Assembly (NCBI GenBank): GCA_947503365.1
Contig: CANNDT010000010.1
Location: forward strand, 8,077-72,076
Reading direction: 5' to 3'
Source of the DNA: CANNDT01 sp945876205
GTDB taxonomy: Bacteria > Acidobacteriota > Vicinamibacteria > Vicinamibacterales > UBA2999
Length of the DNA: 64,000 bases
Shown: positions 42,221-49,801 of the stretch, piece after piece
Position numbering within the stretch: the first letter of the stretch is position 1
Layout of the letters: the number at the start of each line of letters is the position of its first letter
Notes under the pieces: generated by a model
What the model saw: only the letters and a program-made list of their open reading frames with translations
The model's database searches: none
Told to the model about the DNA's origin: nothing
Translations under genes and position numbers: made by a program

Positions 42221-43794
42221 GCGCGGGTGTCCGCGAGGATCTTCATGGCGGCGTTGCGTCCAGGCGCACCCATGATGCCGCCGCCTGGATGCGTGGCCGA
42301 GCCGCACATGTAGAGGCTGTTGACCGGCGTCGTGTATTGCGCCCATCCCGGCGCCGGCCTCAGGAAGAACAACTGCTCGAGTGTCAGCTCTCCCTGGAAG
42401 ATGTTGCCTTCGGATAGGCCCCACTCGCGCTCGAGATCGAGCGGCGTGACGACCTGGCGGTGCAGGATGATGTCGCGGATGTTCGGCGCGTACTCGGCGA
42501 TCGTGTTGACGACCGTATCGCCGAAGGCGTCTTTCCTGTCGTCCCAGGTGCCGTCGCTCAGGTGATACGGCGCGTACTGCACGAAGCACGACATCACGTG
42601 CTTGCCCGGTGGTGCGACGCTCGGGTCGGTGAGCGACGGAATCACGATGTCGATGTACGGATGCGGTGAAAACTGTCCGTACTTCGCCGCGTCGTATGCC
42701 CGCTCCATGTAGTCAACGCTCGGCGAGATGGAAATCGCGCCGCGCAGGTGGGGGCCTGGGCCGGGCATCGCCGTGAAGTCAGGCAGCGCATCGAGCGCGA
42801 GGTTCACCTTTCCGGAGGAGCCGCGAAACTTGTATCGGCGCACGTCCTCGAGGAATCCGCCGGGCAGCGTCCCTTCGTCGATGAAGTGCAGGAAGGTCAG
42901 TCGCGGGTCGACGCTCGACGCGACAACATCCGCAATGATTTCGTCGCCGTTCTTCAGGACGACGCCGCGCGCCGTGTTGCCGCGAACGAGAATCCTCGCG
43001 ACTTCGGCTTCGGAACGGATCTCCACGCCCGCCTGACGTGCCGCTCCTGCGATCGCGTTCGCGATCGCGCCGGTGCCGCCGCGCGACAATCCCCACGACC
43101 GAAAGGCGCCGTCGATCTCGCCCATGTAGTGGTGAAGCAGCACGTACGCGGTGCCCGGCGATCGCACGCCCAGGAACGTCCCGATGATTCCCGATGCCGC
43201 CATCGTCGCCTTGAGCACGTCGGTCTCGAACCACTGGTCCAGGAAGTCGACCGCGCTCATCGTCATCAACTGCAGCTGGTTGTACTGGTCCTGTCGCGAG
43301 AGACCGCGAAACCGCTGCACCAGCCAGAGCAGCTTTCGAAGTTCGCGCGGATCGAGCGACATCGGATCCGGCGGCAGCACGTTGAGGATCGGTTTGACGA
43401 ACCGTCCCATGTCGACCATCGCGCGGCCGTACTCGTCGTAGGCCTCGGCGTCGACGCGCGAATGGCGCGCGATCTCGCGGCGGGTCCTGGCGTGGTCGTT
43501 GACGCGCCAGAGGTAATCGCCGTCAGCCATCGGCGTGAAGGTGCCATCGAGGGGGAGGATCTCGAGACCGTGAGAGGGGAGGTCGAGCTCGCGGATGATT
43601 TCCGGGCGGAGGAGCGAGACGACGTAGGAGCAGACCGAGAACTTGAAACCCTTGAACACTTCTTCAGTCACCGCCGCGCCGCCGAGCACGTGACGGCGCT
43701 CGAGCACGAGCACCTTCCGCCCCGCCCGCGCGAGATACGCGGCCGCCGTCAGCCCATTGTGGCCGCCGCCGATCACGATGACGTCGTACTTCAC
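42217..43794 (-). CDS. FAD-dependent oxidoreductase, phytoene-desaturase/PYROXD2-like (copy 1)
   Basis: The 525-residue flavoprotein starts MKYDVIVIGGGHNGLTAAAY, with LVLERRHVLGGAAVTEEVFKG completing the FAD site. Other conserved parts are GTGAIANAIAGAARQAGVEI and SLYMCGSATHPGGGIMGAPG. The substrate is unknown; no carotenoid synthesis gene is nearby. It is first in a two-gene unit with the paralogue above and divergent from a GcvT-like gene, 107 bases away. Confidence 0.9.
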   Translation of the reverse strand: MKYDVIVIGGGHNGLTAAAYLARAGRKVLVLERRHVLGGAAVTEEVFKGFKFSVCSYVVSLLRPEIIRELDLPSHGLEILPLDGTFTPMADGDYLWRVNDHARTRREIARHSRVDAEAYDEYGRAMVDMGRFVKPILNVLPPDPMSLDPRELRKLLWLVQRFRGLSRQDQYNQLQLMTMSAVDFLDQWFETDVLKATMAASGIIGTFLGVRSPGTAYVLLHHYMGEIDGAFRSWGLSRGGTGAIANAIAGAARQAGVEIRSEAEVARILVRGNTARGVVLKNGDEIIADVVASSVDPRLTFLHFIDEGTLPGGFLEDVRRYKFRGSSGKVNLALDALPDFTAMPGPGPHLRGAISISPSVDYMERAYDAAKYGQFSPHPYIDIVIPSLTDPSVAPPGKHVMSCFVQYAPYHLSDGTWDDRKDAFGDTVVNTIAEYAPNIRDIILHRQVVTPLDLEREWGLSEGNIFQGELTLEQLFFLRPAPGWAQYTTPVNSLYMCGSATHPGGGIMGAPGRNAAMKILADTRA

Positions 43795-43837
43795 CGGGGG
43801 GAATTCTAACGCCTGGGTCGTGCGATCGTGGCTGCGT

Positions 43838-43884
43838 GTCGGTGCGATCAGAACTTCGCTGAAACCGAGCGCGATCGCACCGAC
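43838..43884. promoter_or_regulatory. 12-bp inverted repeat in a divergent promoter region
   Basis: GTCGGTGCGATC (43838-43849) is the exact reverse complement of GATCGCACCGAC (43873-43884), separated by 23 bases. It lies between the oxidoreductase pair and the GcvT-like gene, and the right arm ends five bases before that gene's -10. A shared operator or a looped site is plausible; it may also be a decayed copy of a GGTGCGAC-type repeat. Confidence 0.5.
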
Positions 43885-43889
43885 GATTG

Positions 43890-43895
43890 TAAGAT
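43890..43895 (+). promoter_or_regulatory. -10-like TAAGAT, leaderless start for the GcvT-like gene
   Basis: TAAGAT is followed by six bases and the GTG at 43902, with no Shine-Dalgarno. Confidence 0.42.
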
Positions 43896-43901
43896 CGCCG
43901 C

Positions 43902-45110
43902 GTGCCGATCGGGACGCCCTTTCACGCGCGCACGTTCGCGCTCTGCGAATCGCTGAATTACCGCGAGTGGTCGGGCTACCACGCGGTCAGCGCCTACGAG
44001 ATCCACCACGAGCACGAATACAACGCCATCCGCAACGCGGCCGGGCTCATCGATGTGTCGCCGCTCTTCAAGTACCACCTCAGCGGCCCGGACGCGACGC
44101 GGCTCGTCAATCGCGTCATCACCCGCGACGCCGGTCGCATGCAGGTCGGACAGGTGTATTACACGCCCTGGTGCGACGAGCGGGGAAAGGTCATCGACGA
44201 TGGGACGGTGGCGAGGCTAGGCCAGGACGCTTATCGCTGGACGGCGGCCGATCCGACGCTGCGGTGGCTGCGTCAGAACGCGGACGGCATGCGCGTCGAG
44301 ATCGAAGACGTCTCGGAGCGGATCGCGGCGCTTGCGCTGCAGGGACCGACGTCGGCAGCCGTGCTGCGGGCCGCGTCGGACGCCGACATCGATGCGCTTC
44401 GGTACTTCCGCGTGACGAGCGGGCGGATAGACGGCGTGACCGTTGATATCTCCCGAACGGGGTACACCGGCGATCTCGGCTACGAGATCTGGATGCCTGC
44501 GGAATCAGCCCTCGTCGTGTGGGACGCGCTCGTCCGCGCGGGCGGTCCCTACGATCTCAAGCCGGTCGGGATGCTCGCACTCGATGTGGCGCGAGTGGAA
44601 GCAGGGCTATTGCTCATCGACGTAGATTTTCACGGCAGCCGAAAGGCGATGATCGAATCGCAGAAATACACACCATTCGAAATCGGGCTCGGGCGGCTGG
44701 TGGCGACCGACAAGGGTCCGTTCATCGGACGCGACGCGCTCATCGAGGAACAGCGCAGGGGTGCGGCTCGGATGATTGTCGGCCTCGAAGTGGATTGGCC
44801 CCAGGTCGAGGCGCTGCACGAGCGCTACGGCCTCGCTCCCGTTGCTCCGGCGGCCGCGTCACGCGTCGCAGTCCCGGTGCGGAACGACGGACGCCAGGTC
44901 GGCCGCGCGACGACGACCGCGTGGTCGCCGACACTGAAGCGGTTGATCGCCCTCGCGACAATCGATTCGCCTCACTACGCCATCGGCACTCGCGTGGAGA
45001 TCGAAGTGACGGTCGAAGGTGCCCGCCATTTTGTCGGCGCAACGGTCGTGAAGACGCCGTTCTTCAATCCGCCGCGAAAGACAGCGACACCGCCGGGCCG
45101 CGCCGGCTGA
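43902..45110 (+). CDS. aminomethyltransferase (GcvT-like) family protein
   Basis: The 402-residue protein has the folate-binding GcvT fold: an N-terminal domain (RNAAGLIDVSPLFKYHLSGPDA, LVNRVITRDAGRMQVGQVYY), LALQGPTSAAVLRAA, VDISRTGYTGDLGYEIWMP, and a C-terminal GcvT_C barrel (about 290-390). GcvT proper forms methylene-THF from glycine, but this protein stands apart from gcvH/gcvP. It resembles family members that demethylate N-methyl, O-methyl or S-methyl compounds using THF. The divergent oxidoreductase pair suggests a joint pathway. The last residues (PPGRAG) run into a REP-like element. Confidence 0.85.
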   Translation: MPIGTPFHARTFALCESLNYREWSGYHAVSAYEIHHEHEYNAIRNAAGLIDVSPLFKYHLSGPDATRLVNRVITRDAGRMQVGQVYYTPWCDERGKVIDDGTVARLGQDAYRWTAADPTLRWLRQNADGMRVEIEDVSERIAALALQGPTSAAVLRAASDADIDALRYFRVTSGRIDGVTVDISRTGYTGDLGYEIWMPAESALVVWDALVRAGGPYDLKPVGMLALDVARVEAGLLLIDVDFHGSRKAMIESQKYTPFEIGLGRLVATDKGPFIGRDALIEEQRRGAARMIVGLEVDWPQVEALHERYGLAPVAPAAASRVAVPVRNDGRQVGRATTTAWSPTLKRLIALATIDSPHYAIGTRVEIEVTVEGARHFVGATVVKTPFFNPPRKTATPPGRAG

Positions 45111-45202
45111 AGCCGGGTCGCGCAGGCTGAAGCCCGCGCTCTACAGGCGATAGGTAACGTGCGATCAACAGGCGGATGTCGCGCGTGGGCTTTAGCCCAC
45201 GC
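45105..45202. repeat. REP-like palindrome cluster (GGCTGAAGCC/GGGCTTTAGCCC)
   Basis: Two degenerate GGCTGAAGCC units (about 45105-45138) are followed by a perfect hairpin, GCGTGGGCT (45183-45191) with AGCCCACGC (45194-45202). The first unit overlaps the stop codon of the GcvT-like gene. It lies between convergent genes and may aid termination. Confidence 0.68.
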
Positions 45203-45265
45203 GTCGCGCGATGATCGTCGATGCGCAGGTAGCTGCCGTAGGTCACCGCGGGGTGTGTCGGCGGA

Positions 45266-47092
45266 TCACTCATGGCTGACGCCTGACTCGACATCGAGCC
45301 CGACCGCGCGCATCAAGGCGAGCGCGTTGCTGCGCGTCACCGGGCCCGGTTTCATGCGGTAATCGAAGTGCAGATCTCCGCCCTCGAAGTGATCCTCGAA
45401 ATGGACGTTGGCGGCGCGCGGCGCGAGCTCGTTCGCGACAGCGGTGAGGGCGAGGTCATGCGTGGTGATCAGTCCAATCGCCCCGCGATTGAGCAGGCTT
45501 TGAAGTACGCCCGACGCACCGAGCAGACGGTCGTGCGAGTTGGTGCCGTGAAACAGCTCGTCGAGGAGGAAGAGCAGCGGCACCGGCCCGCGGGCGACGT
45601 CGGTCAACTCGCGCAGGCGGGTGATCTCGGCGTAAAACCGCGACCGTCCTTCCTGCAGCGAATCCTGGATGCGCAGTGTTGCGCCGACGACAAACGGCGT
45701 GAGGCGAAGCGACGCGGCGCACACCGGTGCTCCGGCGAACGCGAGCACCGCGTTGATCCCGACGGTGCGCAGGAGCGTGCTCTTGCCCGACATGTTCGAG
45801 CCGCTGATGACCAGCAGCCGAACCTCGCCGGACAGGTGGACGTCGTTGCGAATCATCTGCCCGCGGGCGATGAGCGGATGCCCGAGGCCAACGCCGTCGA
45901 AGCAACCTCGACGATCCGGCAGGGGAGCGTCGAGGATCTCGGGAAACGACGCGTCGGGATGCTCATACCGAAAGGCGGAGAGCGAGCCAAGCGCCTCGAA
46001 TTCGCCCACCGTCCGCAGCCACGCGCCAACGTGCGACCCATACCGGCGGCGCCACTGCTCGATCGCCCACGCGACGTGCGTGCCCCACAGCACGGCCGCG
46101 CCAAAGGGGGCGAAGAACTGGTTGTGCTGCCAGTCGTGCAGCTCGACGAGCCGTCGCAGCTTGCCGATGGCGCGCGAGGCGGGCACGCCGGCGGTGTCGA
46201 GTCCCTGGCGCAGCGCCGCGAGGCGCGCGGATGAAAACCGCTCGCGCTCGAGACGCTCGAGCACGTGCGCCAGCACGTCGAGATCGCGCGCCGGCCCCTC
46301 GGCAGCATGGAGCGCCTGTTGAATCCGGCGCCGTTGGGGCACAAAGAACAGGACCTCCGCGACGACCAGCGCGATGAAGGGGCCCGAGTTGCCGGTCAGG
46401 CTCCAGAAGACCGCCGTGGCGATGGCGTTGGCGGTGAGCAGCACCGCGACGCCGCGAAGCCACTGGTGAGGAAGCACGGGCGCTCCCTCGGCCCATCGCA
46501 CCAGCGCGTCGCTGTCGACGCTGGCGGCGACGTCCACCCCGGCGAGCGCGAGCGCCTCGCGCAGATCGAGCGCGGGCGTCAGTTCCTCGATCGCCCGCTG
46601 CCGCGCGCGAATCTCATCCGCGGGTGAGGCGGTCTTCAGCCACGACGCGAGGGTTTCCTCGCCGGCCCTGGTCCTGGCCAGAGAGAGCAGTTCGAACAGG
46701 GATCCGCGGCCGAACAGGTCCAGGTCGTTGGCGTACAGATGGCGATCGTCGCGAAAGCGATCGCCCGGCTCACCCGTGCCGCTCCACCGATCCTCGATTC
46801 GCGCCAGCCCTCGTTCGTAGAAGGCGATCGCCCGCGCCGCGGCGTCCCGGGCCCGGATGACGCGGTCGTGGCGCTGCATCAGCACGGCGAAGCCGACGAC
46901 GGGGAGCGCCAGCAGCCAGAAAGACGTCGTGCCGCGCCAGCCGAGGACGGCGAGCGCCGCGCCGGCGGCGAAGACGATCAGCCGGGCGGCGCTATAACGG
47001 GCGTCGAGGGTGTTGAGCGACTGCAGGGCGGCGCGGCGCTGGTCGAGCCGTGCGCGGTACTCGTCGCCCGGAACGGGGGGCACAGCGGTCAT
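45266..47092 (-). CDS. membrane-anchored MutS-family ATPase
   Basis: The ATG at 47092 opens MTAVPPVPGDEYRARLDQRR; a longer frame starts at a TTG. The 608-residue protein carries two pairs of predicted membrane helices (about 37-53 and 57-73; 214-232 and 237-251). A MutS core/lever-like region (about 120-380) precedes the MutS_V ATPase domain: Walker A GSNMSGKSTLL (about 431-441), LFLLDELFHGTNSHDR (Walker B) and ITTHDLALTAVA. It lacks the mismatch-recognition domain of MutS1. Its role is unknown, and DNA repair is doubtful given membrane insertion. Confidence 0.88.
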   Translation of the reverse strand: MTAVPPVPGDEYRARLDQRRAALQSLNTLDARYSAARLIVFAAGAALAVLGWRGTTSFWLLALPVVGFAVLMQRHDRVIRARDAAARAIAFYERGLARIEDRWSGTGEPGDRFRDDRHLYANDLDLFGRGSLFELLSLARTRAGEETLASWLKTASPADEIRARQRAIEELTPALDLREALALAGVDVAASVDSDALVRWAEGAPVLPHQWLRGVAVLLTANAIATAVFWSLTGNSGPFIALVVAEVLFFVPQRRRIQQALHAAEGPARDLDVLAHVLERLERERFSSARLAALRQGLDTAGVPASRAIGKLRRLVELHDWQHNQFFAPFGAAVLWGTHVAWAIEQWRRRYGSHVGAWLRTVGEFEALGSLSAFRYEHPDASFPEILDAPLPDRRGCFDGVGLGHPLIARGQMIRNDVHLSGEVRLLVISGSNMSGKSTLLRTVGINAVLAFAGAPVCAASLRLTPFVVGATLRIQDSLQEGRSRFYAEITRLRELTDVARGPVPLLFLLDELFHGTNSHDRLLGASGVLQSLLNRGAIGLITTHDLALTAVANELAPRAANVHFEDHFEGGDLHFDYRMKPGPVTRSNALALMRAVGLDVESGVSHE

Positions 47093-47169
47093 TCTGTCAG
47101 GCTCGTGACTCCCGCGCTTTCGCGGGTCTGGCGCTGGAGTCAATTATGTTACAGTACAAAACTTAATAC
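47093..47169. promoter_or_regulatory. divergent promoter region between the MutS-like and MocR genes
   Basis: An AT-rich block (about 47140-47168) holds TACAAA nine bases before the MocR GTG, and CATAAT on the other strand. A CCCGCG/CGCGGG hairpin lies at 47111-47126. MocR regulators often bind next to their own start, so an operator here is plausible but not defined. Confidence 0.35.
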
Positions 47170-48489
47170 GTGCCACTACATAAGTGGATCGCCGGGGCGA
47201 CCGCCGCCGCGATTGCCAGTTCGATCGAACAGGGTCTGCACCGGGGGCGAACCGCGCCTGGCGACCCCCTGCCGACCGTACGTGAGCTCGCTGACGGCCT
47301 CGAGGTCAGTCCTGCCACCGTGGCCGCGGCGTACAAAGTCCTGCGGCACCGGGGGCTGATCTCCGGCCACGGCCGGCGCGGCACCCTGGTCGCTCGCCGG
47401 CCCCCCACGCCGCACTCCGCGCGGCATGAGCCATCGCCGACCGGCGCAATCGATCTCACCACCGGCAACCCCGATCCTTCCCTGCTTCCGCCCCTCGCGC
47501 CGGCGCTGGCCGCCATCGATCCGGAGCCGCGCCTCTACGGCACCCCGCAGCACGTCCGCGCGTTCACCACCTTCGCGGCTGGCGAATTCGAGGCCGACGG
47601 CATCGACGCGCGCTTCGTGACGGTCGTCAGCGGCGCGCTCGACGGCATCGAGCGGATCCTTCGCGAGCACCTGCGCCCAGGGGATCACGTGGCGGTCGAA
47701 GATCCGGCCTTTCCTGGCCTCCTCGATCTGTTGAAGGTCTCCGCCTTCATCGTCGTTCCCTTCGGGCTGGACGACCAGGGACCGCTGCCCGAGGATGTTG
47801 AGGCCGCGCTGCGCCGCAAGTGCCACGCGATCGTCATCACGCCCCGAGCGCAGAACCCGACCGGCGGCGTCATCTCGGAACGCCGCGGGCGCGAGCTCCA
47901 GCGGATCCTTCGCGCCTTCCCCGGCGTCGTCCTGGTCGAAAACGATTACGCGGGACCCATCAGCGGCGTTCCTTCGATGACGTTGAGCGCGGCGGCGGAG
48001 CGTTGGGCCGTCGTCCGCTCGACGTCGAAGTTTCTTGGTCCCGATCTGCGCGTGGCAGTGATGGCCGGCGACGAAGTCACGATCTCACGCGTGCAGGGCC
48101 GCCAGGCGCTCGGCGCCCGGTGGGTGAGCGGCATTCTTCAGCAGCTCGCGCTGGCGCTGTGGTCGGATCCGTCGAGCGGACGACGCCTGGCGCGGGCCGC
48201 GGACGTATATGCCCAGCGCCGGACCACGCTCCTCGACGGGCTCGCGGCTCGTGGTGTCGAGGCGCGGGGCCGCAGCGGGCTGAACATCTGGGTGCCTGTG
48301 CGCGAGGAGTCGGTCGTCACGCAGGCACTGGCTGCGCGCGGATGGGCCGTGGCCGCGGGGGAGCGCTTTCGCATCGCCAGTCCTCCGGGCATCCGCGTGA
48401 CGATCGCCACGCTCTCGTCGCCGGAGGCCGAGCGATTCGCCGACGCGCTCGCCGATGCGATGCGTCCTTCGTCTAGGGGAGCTGCGTGA
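47170..48489 (+). CDS. MocR/PdxR-type regulator: GntR winged helix fused to aminotransferase fold
   Basis: The 439-residue GTG-start protein has a GntR winged helix (about 8-77: PLPTVRELADGLEVSPATVAAAYKVL) joined to a fold-type I aminotransferase domain (about 93-430). The PLP lysine is Lys287 (STSKFLGPDLRVAV), and PRAQNPTGG and LVENDYAGP are kept. Such proteins are usually PLP-sensing regulators, not transaminases. The target could be its own gene or the divergent MutS-like gene; no pdxST or transporter lies nearby. Its end overlaps the convergent DUF2461 gene by 17 bases. Confidence 0.92.
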   Translation: MPLHKWIAGATAAAIASSIEQGLHRGRTAPGDPLPTVRELADGLEVSPATVAAAYKVLRHRGLISGHGRRGTLVARRPPTPHSARHEPSPTGAIDLTTGNPDPSLLPPLAPALAAIDPEPRLYGTPQHVRAFTTFAAGEFEADGIDARFVTVVSGALDGIERILREHLRPGDHVAVEDPAFPGLLDLLKVSAFIVVPFGLDDQGPLPEDVEAALRRKCHAIVITPRAQNPTGGVISERRGRELQRILRAFPGVVLVENDYAGPISGVPSMTLSAAAERWAVVRSTSKFLGPDLRVAVMAGDEVTISRVQGRQALGARWVSGILQQLALALWSDPSSGRRLARAADVYAQRRTTLLDGLAARGVEARGRSGLNIWVPVREESVVTQALAARGWAVAAGERFRIASPPGIRVTIATLSSPEAERFADALADAMRPSSRGAA

Positions 48490-49177
48490 GCGACCGGCGC
48501 TTCGCGCCCTTGAGCAGCGGCTCGTTGAGAAACCGCATCAGCGGCACGATCGTCTCGAACACGTTCAACAGCTTCGGGTAGAACTTTGGACTGAGCGCAA
48601 ACTCCGCTTCGTACTCGCAGCCCGCGAGAAACTGCCTGTAGCGGAGGTAGTCGGCCGCCGGATGATCCTTCAGATATCCACGCGGCACTCGCGACAGCCG
48701 CTCTCCCCTGAGCTCACCGACCGCCCGGCGGAACGCGGCACCGGTGACGATGCGGTGAAGCTGTCGATGACGCGAGGCAATGTGCTCGCGTATCAATTGC
48801 AGGTCGGATGACGAGGGCATGTACAAGCCGCCGCCGATCCACACCCAGGCCGGAGCAATCTCGAGAACGAGACCCGACCCTTCGCCCTTGGGGAACTGCC
48901 GCGAAGGAAAGTGCGCGGCGACGTGCGTCTTGAGCGGTGTCTTGTCTCCGCTGAACCGCGTGTCACGGTAGATCCGGTAGAGCGACGCGCGCGGCTCAGA
49001 CACCAGCTCCGGAGCGAACCGCGGGAAGTCGGCCGACAATCGGGCGAGCAGCTCGATCATCGGCCCACGGACGTGCTCCTCGTACTCGGGCTTGCGAGCC
49101 CTGAACCACTCGCGATCGTTGTTGCGTTTGAGCGCCCGCAGAAACGCGAGCGTCTTCCTCGTAAACGGAGACGTCAC
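48473..49177 (-). CDS. DUF2461 (TIGR02453) family protein
   Basis: The 234-residue protein matches DUF2461: FTRKTLAFLRALKRNNDREWFRARKPEYE at the N terminus, YRIYRDTRFSGDKTPLKTHVAAHF in the middle and GGLYMPSSSDLQLIREHIA. No enzymatic function is established for the family. It follows the DinB gene by 15 bases in the same direction (49192-49178), so it is downstream in a likely two-gene unit. Confidence 0.93.
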   Translation of the reverse strand: MTSPFTRKTLAFLRALKRNNDREWFRARKPEYEEHVRGPMIELLARLSADFPRFAPELVSEPRASLYRIYRDTRFSGDKTPLKTHVAAHFPSRQFPKGEGSGLVLEIAPAWVWIGGGLYMPSSSDLQLIREHIASRHRQLHRIVTGAAFRRAVGELRGERLSRVPRGYLKDHPAADYLRYRQFLAGCEYEAEFALSPKFYPKLLNVFETIVPLMRFLNEPLLKGAKRRSLTQLP

Positions 49178-49191
49178 GCCGATCGTGCGGC

Positions 49192-49749
49192 CTAGGTCGT
49201 GGCCTGCTGCTGTTGCTGTTGCGCGGCGCGGGCGGCGAATCGCTCCTGCATGGCGCGCGTCATGTGCGGCACCTGGCCGATGAGCCGAAGCATGAGCATG
49301 AGCTGCCCGCGATGGTGCATCTCGTGCTCTTTCATGCTCATGATCATTTCGAAGCGGCTCTTGGTCGCTGGCATCATCCCCGGCGGCTGGGTGAACGGCT
49401 CCGCGAGAAAATCATCGCCGACCGTCTCCATCCACCTGGCGGTCTCTTCGCCCCGCTCCTTCAGCATCGCAATGAGCTCGGCCTTGGTCCGCGGCTTCTG
49501 TTCCTCGGCCATCATCTTGCCGACCAGTTCGGGAAAATTAAAGCCCTCGAACGACGTCTTCTTCTCCTTGTGGAGGCCGGAGAACGAATCAGCCAGCGCG
49601 ATGTGCGTCAGCAGTTGACGGAACGTCCGTGTGCCGGGTGCCGGCGCGAAGTCGAGTTTCGATTCAGGGATCTCGTCGGCGATCTTCACCGTATTCTCCC
49701 GCACGGTGCGATACGCTCTGGCGAGATCCTTGGCTCCGTAACACAGCAT
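49192..49749 (-). CDS. DinB-family four-helix-bundle protein
   Basis: The ATG at 49749 is chosen for AGGAGAAG just upstream. The 185-residue protein resembles DinB-like proteins: RTFRQLLTHIALADSF (first metal histidine), then EHEMHHRGQLMLMLRLIG (the other two). Family members transfer thiols such as bacillithiol, mycothiol or glutathione, or have no known activity. The C terminus is a Gln-rich tract (AAQQQQQQATT) encoded by CAG/CAA repeats. Confidence 0.88.
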   Translation of the reverse strand: MLCYGAKDLARAYRTVRENTVKIADEIPESKLDFAPAPGTRTFRQLLTHIALADSFSGLHKEKKTSFEGFNFPELVGKMMAEEQKPRTKAELIAMLKERGEETARWMETVGDDFLAEPFTQPPGMMPATKSRFEMIMSMKEHEMHHRGQLMLMLRLIGQVPHMTRAMQERFAARAAQQQQQQATT

Positions 49750-49787
49750 GTTCTTCTCCTGACGTGTGGCAACGAGTGAATCTGGAA

Positions 49788-49793
49788 TAATAC
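49788..49793 (+). promoter_or_regulatory. -10-like TAATAC, leaderless start for the GlcD-like gene
   Basis: TAATAC ends eight bases before the ATG at 49802 (TACAAC, five bases before, is the alternative). There is no Shine-Dalgarno. Confidence 0.4.
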
Positions 49794-49801
49794 AACGCTC
49801 G

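Noticed and set aside
40655..43794. Carotenoid desaturase genes.
   Set aside because: The proteins match the broad phytoene-desaturase/PYROXD2 flavoprotein group, but there is no phytoene synthase, cyclase or other carotenoid gene in the window.
43902..45110. Glycine cleavage T protein.
   Set aside because: There is no gcvH or gcvP next to it, and it stands divergent from FAD oxidoreductases; it is better kept as a general aminomethyltransferase-family member.
45266..47092. Canonical mismatch repair MutS.
   Set aside because: The mismatch-recognition N-terminal domain is missing and membrane helices are present.
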